Shown here: in pieces, positions 27,085 to 35,856 of the stretch | Numbering within the stretch: position 1 is the stretch's first letter | How the letters are laid out: every line of letters starts with the position of its first letter | Assembly (NCBI GenBank): GCA_047611805.1 | Contig: JBLFWX010000002.1 | Location: 124,001-188,000, forward strand | Direction of reading: 5' to 3' | Length of the DNA: 64,000 nucleotides | Origin: UBA11873 sp047611805 | GTDB taxonomy: Bacteria; Pseudomonadota; Gammaproteobacteria; Ga0077536 | Notes under the pieces: model-generated | Databases searched by the model: none | What the model saw: only the letters and a program-made list of their open reading frames with translations | What the model was told of the DNA's origin: nothing | Program-made: the position numbers and the translations under genes

Positions 27085-27160
27085 TGGTGGGCCGTGTTGG
27101 GTTCGAACCAACGACCATCGGATTAAAAGTCCGGTGCTCTACCAGCTGAGCTAACGGCCC
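27085..27160 (-). tRNA. tRNA-Lys(TTT)
   Basis: On the minus strand the 76 bases fold as a normal tRNA: acceptor GGGCCGT with ACGGCCC, D-arm AGCTCAGCTGGTAGAGC, anticodon loop CTTTTAA with anticodon TTT, T-arm containing GGTTCGAACC, discriminator A and an encoded CCA end (27085-27087). Confidence 0.98.
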
Positions 27161-27192
27161 TATGACATAACCGCTGACGCCTGCATGGACCC

Positions 27193-27209
27193 GTGATTTA
27201 CTAAGTCAC
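27193..27209. promoter_or_regulatory. 17-bp near-palindrome upstream of tRNA-Lys
   Basis: GTGATTTACTAAGTCAC: seven of eight base pairs match around a central C. It begins 33 bp upstream of the tRNA 5' end, over the expected -35 region. Its function is unknown. Confidence 0.35.
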
Positions 27210-27434
27210 GCTTGGGCGATGGCATCGATGTCTATCGAGGGGCCGGGGATAATAACGAATCCTGCGCCTGCCGTCCAAAATATCGGTTGAAACGTCATTA
27301 GCCCGCTGTGTCGGTCGCGCAATCGAGACGAACTTGGTTGACGAAACTATTGTGCCGGACTCGTAGCCTGTCTCCTGAGCCGAAAAATATTTTGTAAAAA
27401 ATGCGTGAATTCGATCGATGTCGGCTATTATCAC

Positions 27435-27462
27435 TTGACCTTTTGAATAAAGACCGTATTTT
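27435..27462 (+). promoter_or_regulatory. Candidate fmdB-aspS promoter
   Basis: TTGACC (27435-27440), 16 bp, TATTTT (27457-27462), 32 bp before the fmdB start. It is a good sigma-70-type match. Confidence 0.5.
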
Positions 27463-27494
27463 CCCTCGGTCGTTTAAACCTGCTGAGAATTAAC

Positions 27495-27860
27495 ATGCCG
27501 ATTTATGAGTATGATTGCGGCGCCTGCGATCACCAATTTGAGACCATCCGCAAATTTAGCGACGCCCCGCTAACGAGGTGCCCTTCGTGTGGTGAGGACT
27601 CCTTGACCAAGCGCATTTCTAAGGTTGCTTTTAGATTGAAAGGTACCGGTTGGTACGAGACCGATTTTAAAGACAAACCTAAAGGCGCGAGCGGCGAAAA
27701 GTCGGAAGGTAACTCATCGTCGAGTTCAGACGGCAAGTCGGACGTCAAATCGGATTCTAAAACCAATTCGGCGACTAAAGAGACTAGCAGCGGCGAATCG
27801 AAATCAAGTTCTAGTGCCGAGTCGACTTCGAAACCGACTACCAAATCTGCCGAAACGTAA
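27495..27860 (+). CDS. FmdB-family zinc-ribbon protein with Ser/Lys-rich tail
   Basis: Small putative regulator of the FmdB (CxxC_CXXC_SSSS) family. The first 55 residues hold the zinc ribbon with Cys8, Cys11, Cys29 and Cys32 (YDCGAC and RCPSC). From about residue 65 to the end (121) the sequence is almost only Ser, Lys, Thr, Glu, Gly and Asp and must be disordered. Some family members have short Ser-rich tails; this one makes up half the protein. It precedes aspS by about 100 bp, the common arrangement. The function is not established. Confidence 0.88.
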   Translation: MPIYEYDCGACDHQFETIRKFSDAPLTRCPSCGEDSLTKRISKVAFRLKGTGWYETDFKDKPKGASGEKSEGNSSSSSDGKSDVKSDSKTNSATKETSSGESKSSSSAESTSKPTTKSAET

Positions 27861-27963
27861 GCACGAGCCGCGATTTTGCAGATTGCGATGTTGCACTGCA
27901 AACCGTATTATCGCGGCCGTCGCCGACGACCGACCCCTGAAATAATCGATTTATCTGAGTCTT

Positions 27964-29745
27964 ATGCGTAGCCATTATTGCGGACATATTATTGATGCTG
28001 ACCTGGATGCCGAAGTCAGCGTTTGCGGGTGGGTAAATAATCGTCGCGATCATGGTGGGGTGATCTTCATTGATCTACGCGATCGTTCCGGCATTGTCCA
28101 AATCGTCATCGATCCGGACACTGCCGAGAGCTTTGCAATTGCTGAAAAAGTACGTGGTGAATACGTGCTAAAGGCAACTGGCCGAGTTCGAAATCGGCCG
28201 GCCGGTACCAATAACCCGGACATGGCGACTGGGACGATAGAAATACTGATCAGGGATCTCGAGGTACTAAATGCGGCGGCCACCCCGCCCTTTCAGCTCG
28301 ACGAGCACGTCCACGAAGATACGCGGCTTAAATATCGGTATATCGATTTACGTACCCAACGGATGCAGACCAACATCGCGCTTCGCGCACGGGTCACGCG
28401 CGCGCTGCGCGCCTACTTAGACGACCAAGAGTTTCTCGACATCGAGACACCGATGCTCACCAAGGCAACGCCAGAAGGTGCACGCGATTATCTCGTACCG
28501 AGCCGTACGCACCCTGGTCGATTTTTCGCTTTACCGCAGTCCCCGCAATTGTTTAAACAACTCTTAATGATGTCCGGTTTCGACCGTTACTATCAGATCG
28601 TTAGATGTTTCAGGGACGAAGATTTGAGGGCCGATCGACAGCCCGAATTTACCCAACTTGATGTCGAGATGTCGTTCGTCGATGACGCACAAGTCATGCA
28701 ATTGATGGAATCGATGATTCGTTCGTTGTTCGAGACGGTTCTCAACGTACAGTTACCCGACCCGTTTCCGCGTCTAAGCTATCGAGACGCAATGTATAGA
28801 TTCGGCAGCGACAAGCCGGACATGCGCAACCCACTGGAGTTGGTCGAAGTCGGCGACTTGATGAGCGACGTCGAATTCAAGGTATTTGCCGGGCCTGCAA
28901 ACAGTCCAGACGGCCGTGTCGCCGCGATGCGTGCCCCTGGCGGCGGCCGCCTAACCCGTAAGCAGATAGACGATTACGCAGAATTTGTCGCCATCTACGG
29001 CGCCAAGGGTCTTGCTTACATAAAAGTAAACGACGTCGCTGCCGGTCGGGATGGGATGCAATCTCCGATACTCAAGTTCTTGCCCGATCAGGCGATCAGC
29101 GAAATTATGCGCCGTACGTCGGCCATCGATGGCGATTTGATATTTTTCGGCGCCGATAATACTCAGATTGTTAACGCAGCGCTTGGAGCACTGCGCGATA
29201 AAGTAGCTGAAGATCTTGGCCTCGTGACATCGCAATGGTCCCCTTTGTGGGTTGTGGACTTTCCTATGTTTGAACGCAGTAGCGACAACAAACGATGGGA
29301 AGCGCTTCATCATCCGTTTACGGCCCCGACGTCCGATCAGAACGAATTAATTGCCGATCCCGGTTCAGCGATTTCGCTAGCTTACGACATGGTTTTAAAC
29401 GGCAACGAAATCGGCGGTGGCTCCGTGCGTATTCATAACCCTGAGATGCAATCTGCGGTTTTCGATCTGCTCGGTATTGAGGAGCAAGAAGCGCGCGATA
29501 AATTTGGTTTCCTTTTAGATGCACTACAGTACGGTTGCCCACCGCACGGCGGTATCGCGTTTGGCATCGACCGACTAGTCATGCTCATGACGGGTGCGAC
29601 GTCGATTCGCGACGTTATTGCATTCCCCAAAACACAAACAGCAAGTTGCCTGATGACGTCTGCGCCTGCAACGGTAACCGAATTACAGCTGAAAGAGCTC
29701 GGGATCAGGCTCCCTAGGGCAGAAAAAACGACGCTCGAGAAATAG
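27964..29745 (+). CDS. aspS: Aspartyl-tRNA synthetase
   Basis: Charges tRNA-Asp. The 593 residues match the bacterial type: an N-terminal OB anticodon domain (VCGWVNNRRDHGGVIFIDLRDRSG), class II motif 2 in CFRDEDLRADRQPEFTQLD, a GAD insertion domain about 290-410, and motif 3 in GGIAFGIDRLVML. Start ATG 27964 gives the standard MRSHYCG opening. Whether it also charges tRNA-Asn cannot be told, because no gatCAB or asnS is in view. Confidence 0.97.
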   Translation: MRSHYCGHIIDADLDAEVSVCGWVNNRRDHGGVIFIDLRDRSGIVQIVIDPDTAESFAIAEKVRGEYVLKATGRVRNRPAGTNNPDMATGTIEILIRDLEVLNAAATPPFQLDEHVHEDTRLKYRYIDLRTQRMQTNIALRARVTRALRAYLDDQEFLDIETPMLTKATPEGARDYLVPSRTHPGRFFALPQSPQLFKQLLMMSGFDRYYQIVRCFRDEDLRADRQPEFTQLDVEMSFVDDAQVMQLMESMIRSLFETVLNVQLPDPFPRLSYRDAMYRFGSDKPDMRNPLELVEVGDLMSDVEFKVFAGPANSPDGRVAAMRAPGGGRLTRKQIDDYAEFVAIYGAKGLAYIKVNDVAAGRDGMQSPILKFLPDQAISEIMRRTSAIDGDLIFFGADNTQIVNAALGALRDKVAEDLGLVTSQWSPLWVVDFPMFERSSDNKRWEALHHPFTAPTSDQNELIADPGSAISLAYDMVLNGNEIGGGSVRIHNPEMQSAVFDLLGIEEQEARDKFGFLLDALQYGCPPHGGIAFGIDRLVMLMTGATSIRDVIAFPKTQTASCLMTSAPATVTELQLKELGIRLPRAEKTTLEK

Positions 29746-29981
29746 CCAGCCCTTGTATCGTTCGTCGTAAATAGGGCGTCGCCACTCGATTTTGCGCTAA
29801 AATTGCGCACAACCTATCGAAGATCTTAAGTTTCAACACGTCGAGGTACCTCGCTAACGCCGGATCAGCCTGTCGGAACTGTTTTTTTGCCGACCAAAGG
29901 CACCATAATGCTCCACAACTTTTCTTGCTGGTCGCTCGCCAGCCCGCTTTGCGGCACTTAATTTAAGGTTGGTACTAAGAT

Positions 29982-31058
29982 ATGTCGGATACGATCGAAC
30001 GAGTGATTAACATTGAATTACCAGATTTCGCGGTGCCGGCGCATCGTCTGACTCCTCGATCGACGGCGGGCGATGCCCAACTCAAAGATGAAATTAAGGC
30101 CTTGCTTGATAAACAGAACGCGGTTTTAGTTGCGCATTACTACACCGATCCAGCGATACAAGCGCTGGCGGACGAGAGCGGCGGCTATGTCTCGGACTCA
30201 CTCGATATGGCGCGCTTCGGTCACGAGCATCCGGCTAAGACCTTGGTCGTAGCAGGGGTTCGATTTATGGGCGAAACGGCGAAAATCCTAAATCCCGAAA
30301 AGCGCGTGTTGATGCCTGATCTGAATGCAAATTGTTCGCTTGATCTCGGCTGTCCAATCGATCAATTCAGCGATTTTTGTGATCAGCACCCGGACCGGAC
30401 AGTTGTTGTTTATGCTAATACCAGCGCCGCGGTAAAGGCGCGCGCGGATTGGATGGTCACCTCTGGAAGCGCGCTCGATGTTGTGCGCCATCTGGACCTG
30501 CAAGGCAAAAAAATCCTGTGGGCACCGGATCGCTACCTGGGTGACTATATCCGCTCTCAGACAAATGCTGACATGCTGCTCTGGAACAGCTCGTGCATCG
30601 TTCACGAAGAGTTTAAAGCATCGGAGCTTGAGCAATTGCGAGCATTGCACCCAGAGGCGAAAGTATTAGTCCATCCGGAATCCCCGCCGTCGGTGATCCA
30701 ACAGGCTGACGTCGTTAGTTCCACCAGCGGATTGATTGCAGCGGTGCGAGACATGGACGCGCAAACCTTCATCGTTGCTACGGACGCTGGTATTTTCTAT
30801 AAAATGCAAGCTGCAGCGCCCGGGAAAACACTCATCGAGGCGCCAACTAGCGGCCAGGGGGCAACGTGTAAAAGTTGCGCGCATTGCCCGTGGATGGCGA
30901 TGAATGAGCTTACTTCACTCGCTGAAACGTTGGCTGAGGGAACTAACGAAATTAGTCTGTCCGCGGATTTGTGCGAGCGAGCGAGATTGCCGATTAAACG
31001 GTTGCTCGATTTCGCGGACGCTCGCAAGCAAGTCATCTACGGTAACAACGATGCTTAA
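29982..31058 (+). CDS. nadA: Quinolinate synthase
   Basis: 4Fe-4S enzyme that condenses iminoaspartate with dihydroxyacetone phosphate to quinolinate for NAD. The 358 residues include VAHYYTDPAIQALAD, the first cluster cysteine in NANCSLDLGCP, the second in WNSSCIVHEEF, and the third in GATCKSCAHCPWMAMN. All three ligands are in place. Its spacer from aspS (236 bp) shows no gene. It is followed by yebC. Confidence 0.97.
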   Translation: MSDTIERVINIELPDFAVPAHRLTPRSTAGDAQLKDEIKALLDKQNAVLVAHYYTDPAIQALADESGGYVSDSLDMARFGHEHPAKTLVVAGVRFMGETAKILNPEKRVLMPDLNANCSLDLGCPIDQFSDFCDQHPDRTVVVYANTSAAVKARADWMVTSGSALDVVRHLDLQGKKILWAPDRYLGDYIRSQTNADMLLWNSSCIVHEEFKASELEQLRALHPEAKVLVHPESPPSVIQQADVVSSTSGLIAAVRDMDAQTFIVATDAGIFYKMQAAAPGKTLIEAPTSGQGATCKSCAHCPWMAMNELTSLAETLAEGTNEISLSADLCERARLPIKRLLDFADARKQVIYGNNDA

Positions 31059-31139
31059 TTCCCGAACCGAATCGCTGCATGCGTTTTCGACATCTGCGAA
31101 GATGCGATAAAGAATTAACGAGAATTTTTGAGGGAACCG

Positions 31140-31889
31140 ATGGCAGGTCACAGTAAGTGGGCGAATATCCGGCACCGTAAGGGCCGTCAAGACGCGAAAC
31201 GCGGCAAAATCTTTACGCGGCTGATTCGCGAAATCACAATCGCCGCCCGATTGGGTGGCGGCGATACAGGCGCCAATCCGCGCCTGCGCACTGCGGTCGA
31301 CAATGCACTGAGCAACAATATGACCAAAGACACGATCGGTCGTGCGGTCGCTAAAGGTGCCGGCGGGTCGGAAGGCGAGAATTATGAGGAAATCCGCTAC
31401 GAAGGATACGGTCCGGGCGGCATCGCAGTCATGGTCGATTGTATGACTGACAATCGAAACCGTACTGTCGGCGAAGTTCGCCACGCGTTCAGCAAAAGTG
31501 GCGGAAACTTAGGTACAGACGGTTCAGTTGCCTATCTGTTTGCGAAAGTTGGCTTGCTGAGTTTCGCCGCCGGTAGCGACGAAGACGCGATTATGGAGGC
31601 GGCCCTTGATGGCAGCGCAACAGACGTTGTCGTTAACGACGATACGAGTATTGAGGTCCTGACCGATCCCGATGATTTTAGCGATGTCAAAGACACAATG
31701 GATGCTGCCGGCTTCGTATCTGAGAGTGCCGAAGTGACAATGCGCGCTGAAATTAGCACCGCTTTAGACGTTGCGGATGCGGAAAAGCTACTGCGACTGC
31801 TCGATATGCTTGATGAACTTGACGATACGCAAAAGGTCTATTCTAACGCAGATATCTCCGACGAAACTCTTGCGCAGCTAGACATCTGA
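31140..31889 (+). CDS. yebC: YebC/PmpR-family (TACO1) protein
   Basis: DNA-binding regulator or translation-helper family. The 249 residues from ATG 31140 begin with the invariant MAGHSKWANIRHRK; GAGGSEGENYEEIRYEGYGPGG and NRTVGEVRHAFSKSGGNLG are diagnostic. AGGGA is 4-5 bases ahead of the start; an earlier in-frame start at 31128 would add four residues. It leads directly into ruvCAB with a 16-bp gap, the standard gammaproteobacterial order. Confidence 0.97.
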   Translation: MAGHSKWANIRHRKGRQDAKRGKIFTRLIREITIAARLGGGDTGANPRLRTAVDNALSNNMTKDTIGRAVAKGAGGSEGENYEEIRYEGYGPGGIAVMVDCMTDNRNRTVGEVRHAFSKSGGNLGTDGSVAYLFAKVGLLSFAAGSDEDAIMEAALDGSATDVVVNDDTSIEVLTDPDDFSDVKDTMDAAGFVSESAEVTMRAEISTALDVADAEKLLRLLDMLDELDDTQKVYSNADISDETLAQLDI

Positions 31890-31905
31890 TGGGCGATCTC
31901 TGCCT

Positions 31906-32430
31906 ATGTCGGTAACGACTATCCTAGGGGTCGACCCTGGGTCTCGCATTACGGGATACGGCGTTGTACAAATAAACGGAACGCGCGCGACACATATCGC
32001 CAATGGGTGTATTCGAGTAGCTGAACTCGAAGTGCCCGAACGTTTGAGAGAAATCTTCGATGAGTTAACGCGCGTCATTTTGGCCTATAAGCCGGACCAA
32101 GCGGCAGTCGAAAAAATCTTTATGAGCCGCAACCCCGATTCCGCGTTAAAACTTGGCCAGGCGCGCGGTACAGCCATTGTTGCTTGTGCGAAAATGGCGC
32201 TCCCGGTATTTGAATACAGCGCCACACAAATCAAACAAGCCGTCGTTGGTCGGGGCCACGCAGATAAGAAACAGGTCCAACACATGATAAAGATTTTGCT
32301 GAATCTCGATTCAATGCCTTCCCCGGACGCCGCAGATGCCTTAGCCACCGCACTTTGCCACGGCAATACGCAGAGCGGTCTCGTTGCGATTCAGGGAGCG
32401 AAAACCGTTCGCGCAGGTAGAGTGCGATGA
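31906..32430 (+). CDS. ruvC: Holliday-junction resolvase RuvC
   Basis: Dimeric endonuclease that cuts Holliday junctions moved by RuvAB. The 174 residues contain the first catalytic aspartate in GVDPGSRITGYG, the glutamate in AAVEKIFM, and the C-terminal acidic pair in SPDAADALATALCH. Its stop overlaps the ruvA start by 4 bp. Confidence 0.98.
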   Translation: MSVTTILGVDPGSRITGYGVVQINGTRATHIANGCIRVAELEVPERLREIFDELTRVILAYKPDQAAVEKIFMSRNPDSALKLGQARGTAIVACAKMALPVFEYSATQIKQAVVGRGHADKKQVQHMIKILLNLDSMPSPDAADALATALCHGNTQSGLVAIQGAKTVRAGRVR

Positions 32431-33020
32431 TCAGCAGACTACGTGGCCTTCTGATCGACAAGCGCCCGCCGCTCGTTGTAATCGATTGTCACGGCGTTGG
32501 TTACGAGGTCGAAGTTCCGATGACTACCGCTTGGTCTCTCCCTGAGTTAAACGCTGAGGTGACCCTGCTGACGCACCTGGTCGTGCGCGACGACGCCCAC
32601 TTGTTGTTTGGATTCGCGACAGAAGCCGAGCGGAAATTATTTCGCGATCTCATCAAGGTCAGCGGAATCGGCGCAAAGGTAGCGCTAGCAATCTTGTCGG
32701 GCATTGAAAGCGATGAGTTTGTACGCTGTGTGCACGAAAACAACATCGCTCGATTAACCGCGCTACCTGGTATTGGCAAGAAGACAGCTGAACGACTCGT
32801 TATTGAAATGCGCGACCGAGTCGCCCACTGGACGCCGACTAGCCTCGCCCAAGCGCCGCACCAACCAGCGACGTCGACTGATGCGGTGAGCGACGCGATA
32901 AGCGGATTGATCGCCCTCGGATATAAACCTCCAGAAGCCAGTCGGTTCGTCCTCGAGTTGGAGACGAAAGGCAAAACCAGCGAAGCGATCATTCGCGAGG
33001 TATTAAAAAATCTGGCGTGA
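32427..33020 (+). CDS. ruvA: Holliday-junction helicase subunit RuvA
   Basis: Tetramer that grips the four-way junction. The 197 residues have the OB domain (VIDCHGVGYEVEVP), tandem HhH motifs (LIKVSGIGAKVALAIL and LTALPGIGKKTAERL), and the mobile C-terminal domain that binds RuvB (ALGYKPPEASRFV). It overlaps ruvC by 4 bp. A 210-bp gap separates it from ruvB; usually they abut. Confidence 0.98.
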   Translation: MISRLRGLLIDKRPPLVVIDCHGVGYEVEVPMTTAWSLPELNAEVTLLTHLVVRDDAHLLFGFATEAERKLFRDLIKVSGIGAKVALAILSGIESDEFVRCVHENNIARLTALPGIGKKTAERLVIEMRDRVAHWTPTSLAQAPHQPATSTDAVSDAISGLIALGYKPPEASRFVLELETKGKTSEAIIREVLKNLA

Positions 33021-33180
33021 ACACGTCGTGTTAGCCGAATTTCGCATTAGGGCACGAGCGCCTGATTTGCGCCACGATGTTGCCATCTTTGATGAGTAGC
33101 ATCTAATTATGGAACTCGGCGCAGTTGAGTTGCGACGATCAACTGCGTTTCCACCGAGCTTCGGTACAATAGGCAACATG

Positions 33181-33198
33181 CCGGATCGCACCATCCGG
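33181..33198 (+). other. Hairpin in the ruvA-ruvB spacer
   Basis: CCGGAT (33181-33186) and ATCCGG (33193-33198) enclose six bases, followed by TTTCAAT. It is weak as a terminator. The rest of the 210-bp spacer shows nothing I can name, and no LexA-like box. Confidence 0.35.
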
Positions 33199-33230
33199 TT
33201 TCAATAGTGATAATTGGCTTGCTGTGAACA

Positions 33231-34271
33231 ATGGATGACGAGCTACTAGTAGGGACGAGCGCCGCAAGCGATGATCTGGTCGTGGAAAATGCTATCCGGC
33301 CCCGTCGCCTTGACGACTATATCGGGCAGCCGGCCGTGCGCGAGCAGATGGAAATATTCATCGCCGCGGCCCGTCAACGTCGAGAGGCGCTCGACCATGT
33401 ATTGATATTCGGCCCGCCAGGGCTCGGTAAAACGACCTTAGCGCATATTGTCGCGAACGAATTACAAGTCGGTTTACGACAAACGTCGGGCCCAGTACTA
33501 GAACGGGCCGGTGATTTAGCCGCGATGCTAACCAGTCTCGAACCTAACGACGTTTTGTTTATTGATGAGATTCATCGACTGAGTCCCGTTGTTGAGGAAA
33601 TCCTCTATCCCGCGATGGAAGATTATCAGCTCGACATAATGATCGGTGAAGGTCCTGCCGCTCGAGCGTTGAAGCTCGATTTACCCCCCTTTACCTTGGT
33701 CGGCGCGACCACACGAGCAGGCTTACTAACGTCACCGCTACGCGACCGGTTCGGTATCGTTCAGCGCCTGGAGTTCTACTCAACTGACGATCTCACGACG
33801 ATTGTGCTGCGCGCTGCCAAAATCCTGGGGGTTGAAATCGACGGTCACGGCGCGAAGGAAATAGCTCGTCGTGCGCGCGGCACGCCGCGTATCGCCAACC
33901 GGTTGCTACGGCGTGCGAGAGACTATGCGCAGGTCAAGGCTGGTGGGCGACTCACCGAAGACGTTGCTTCACGCGCGCTCGATATGTTGAACGTTGACGT
34001 CAATGGGTTCGACATGATGGACCGGAAATTATTGTTGTCGGTGATCCAAAAATTCGACGGCGGCCCGGTTGGCGTCGACAGTATTGCCGCCGCAATCGGC
34101 GAAGAGCGTGGCACGATCGAGGACGTCCTAGAACCATTTCTTATTCAGCAAGGTTTTCTGATGCGCACACCGCGCGGTCGGATGGCTACTCGTGCCGCCT
34201 GGTTGCATTTCGGATTCGCGCCGCCCGTCATCAATCCGAGTGTCCAGGATCTATTCAATGATGAGGATTAG
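33231..34271 (+). CDS. ruvB: Holliday-junction helicase motor RuvB
   Basis: Hexameric AAA+ motor for branch migration. The 346 residues hold Walker A GPPGLGKTT, Walker B DVLFIDEIHRL, sensor 1 in LVGATTRAG, the arginine finger in SPLRDRFG, and the C-terminal winged helix (QQGFLMRTPRGR). ATG 33231 gives MDDELLV. It is followed 12 bp later by ybgC. Confidence 0.98.
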   Translation: MDDELLVGTSAASDDLVVENAIRPRRLDDYIGQPAVREQMEIFIAAARQRREALDHVLIFGPPGLGKTTLAHIVANELQVGLRQTSGPVLERAGDLAAMLTSLEPNDVLFIDEIHRLSPVVEEILYPAMEDYQLDIMIGEGPAARALKLDLPPFTLVGATTRAGLLTSPLRDRFGIVQRLEFYSTDDLTTIVLRAAKILGVEIDGHGAKEIARRARGTPRIANRLLRRARDYAQVKAGGRLTEDVASRALDMLNVDVNGFDMMDRKLLLSVIQKFDGGPVGVDSIAAAIGEERGTIEDVLEPFLIQQGFLMRTPRGRMATRAAWLHFGFAPPVINPSVQDLFNDED

Positions 34272-34283
34272 ACACGCAAAAAT

Positions 34284-34703
34284 ATGAGTCGAAAAAAGGC
34301 ATTTGGGGAATTTCCCTGGCCGATCCGCATCTACTATGAGGACACCGATGCAGGTGGGATCGTTTATCACGCGAATTATTTAAAATTTATGGAACGGGCG
34401 AGAACGGAGTGGTTGCGAGAGTGTGGGTTCGAGCAGACGGTGCTCGCCGAGCACTTTGGCGTAGTGTTCGTAGTGCGGAAAATACTAATAGATTACCTAT
34501 GTCCGGCGCGTTTGAACGACCAAATCCTTGTCTGTTCGAGTGTAAAACGGCTTGGGCATGCGAGTATTGAATTCGGGCAAAATATTCTGTGCGCAGACCA
34601 AATTCTGAGCCGTGGCGAGGTCAAGGTCGGCTGTCTCGATACCGAGTCTATGCGACCAAAGCGAATCCCGCCTGAGGTGTATTTGGAGATCAGTGATGCT
34701 TGA
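34284..34703 (+). CDS. ybgC: Tol-Pal associated acyl-CoA thioesterase
   Basis: Hot-dog-fold thioesterase that heads the tol-pal operon. The 139 residues contain the signature YYEDTDAGGIVYHANYLKF, with the catalytic aspartate in DTDAGG. The last 8 bp overlap the start of tolQ (ATG inside its end), so the two are translationally linked. Confidence 0.96.
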   Translation: MSRKKAFGEFPWPIRIYYEDTDAGGIVYHANYLKFMERARTEWLRECGFEQTVLAEHFGVVFVVRKILIDYLCPARLNDQILVCSSVKRLGHASIEFGQNILCADQILSRGEVKVGCLDTESMRPKRIPPEVYLEISDA

Positions 34704-35373
34704 AGCCGACTTAACCATAACGAGCTTAATACTGGGCGCTAGTGTCCTTGTGAAACTCGTCATGCTCGCTTTGCTATTCGCTTCAGTTGCTTCATGGACG
34801 TTGATATTCACTAAACGACGCGAATTGAAAATCTCGAAAGCCGAGGCAACCCGCTTTGAAGACGAGTTTCGAACGACTGACGATTTAACAGCGCTGTTCA
34901 ATAAAATAACCGGTAAACGCGCGTCGGCTCCCGGTTTGGGAAAAGTGTTTGAGGCGGGCTTCAGAGAGTATGCTAGGTTGCACAAGCGTGATGGCATCGA
35001 ATCAAGCTGGGTACTAGATGGTACTCAGCGCGCGATGCGCATTGCGGTCAATCGGCGGATCGAAGAGTTGGAAGATAATCTTCCGACCTTAGCGACCGTT
35101 GGGTCAGTAAGCCCTTACGTCGGCCTCTTTGGGACGGTTTGGGGCATCATGAACTCATTTCAAGCCCTTGGTAACGTTGGTCAGGCGACTTTAGCTATGG
35201 TGGCACCAGGCATCTCAGAGGCGCTCGTTGCAACGGCAATGGGTTTGTTTGCCGCCATTCCTGCGGTCATCGCGTACAATCGATTTTCGAGCGATATCGA
35301 TCGACTTTACAGCCGCTACGATATCTTTATGGAGGAATTTTCCGCCATTTTACAACGTCAAATGCACATCTGA
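34696..35373 (+). CDS. tolQ: Tol-Pal system motor protein TolQ
   Basis: With TolR it forms the proton-driven inner-membrane motor that energises TolA during cell constriction. The 225 residues have three membrane segments: about 12-36, then a pair at about 130-150 and 165-190 with TVGSVSPYVGLFGTVWGIM and ISEALVATAMGLFAAIPAVI. The ATG at 34696 gives the expected short lead; the frame upstream overlaps ybgC. Confidence 0.97.
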   Translation: MLEADLTITSLILGASVLVKLVMLALLFASVASWTLIFTKRRELKISKAEATRFEDEFRTTDDLTALFNKITGKRASAPGLGKVFEAGFREYARLHKRDGIESSWVLDGTQRAMRIAVNRRIEELEDNLPTLATVGSVSPYVGLFGTVWGIMNSFQALGNVGQATLAMVAPGISEALVATAMGLFAAIPAVIAYNRFSSDIDRLYSRYDIFMEEFSAILQRQMHI

Positions 35374-35380
35374 CTGCCTC

Positions 35381-35803
35381 GTGAAACGTCAACGCCGCCA
35401 GCGCCTAATGTCGGATATCAATGTCGTACCGTACATCGATGTCATGTTGGTGTTGTTGATTATTTTTATGATCACGGCGCCACTAGTCACCCAGGGCGTA
35501 AAAATCGATTTACCGCAGGCTCCGTCTGAGGTCATCCCTAGCTCGGAACAAGAACCGGTGATGGTCATCGTCGACAATAGCGGTGCAATTTTTATCGATG
35601 TGGGCGATAACCCGGACGCACCGATCGATCCTGAAACCTTAGAAACACGCATCGCGAACTTGATCAAGTACCGCCCCGACATCCAAGTATTAGTAAAAGG
35701 TGATCGCGACGTCGCTTACGGCAAGGTAGTGACAGTGATGTCTCGCTTGCAAGGCGCCGGTGTTGAGAGCGTCGGATTGGTTACCGAGCCGCCAGCGCTT
35801 TGA
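35381..35803 (+). CDS. tolR: Tol-Pal system protein TolR
   Basis: ExbD-type partner of TolQ. Starting at GTG 35381, 7 bp after tolQ, gives 140 residues: a basic lead KRQRRQRLMSDINVVPYIDV, one membrane segment (about 18-38, MLVLLIIFMITAPLV) with the proton-carrying aspartate in PYIDVML, and a periplasmic domain. The frame is open further upstream but overlaps tolQ and would not fit the family. Confidence 0.95.
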   Translation: MKRQRRQRLMSDINVVPYIDVMLVLLIIFMITAPLVTQGVKIDLPQAPSEVIPSSEQEPVMVIVDNSGAIFIDVGDNPDAPIDPETLETRIANLIKYRPDIQVLVKGDRDVAYGKVVTVMSRLQGAGVESVGLVTEPPAL

Positions 35804-35856
35804 ACACTTGGTATTCCTTTTCCGTTCGTGCGACCTATTAATAGTCGGTTCTAAAT

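Larger units (their letters stand above)
27161..27494. other. Spacer between tRNA-Lys and fmdB
   Basis: A 334-bp divergent intergenic region with no gene I can support. It holds a 17-bp near-palindrome at 27193-27209 on the tRNA side and a promoter candidate for fmdB on the right. Confidence 0.5.

Noticed and set aside
27201..27434. 77-codon minus-strand frame upstream of fmdB
   Set aside because: Covers the tRNA and fmdB promoter regions; nothing supports translation.
31080..33230. LexA-type SOS box for ruvCAB
   Set aside because: I looked upstream of yebC and of ruvB and found no CTG-N10-CAG site.
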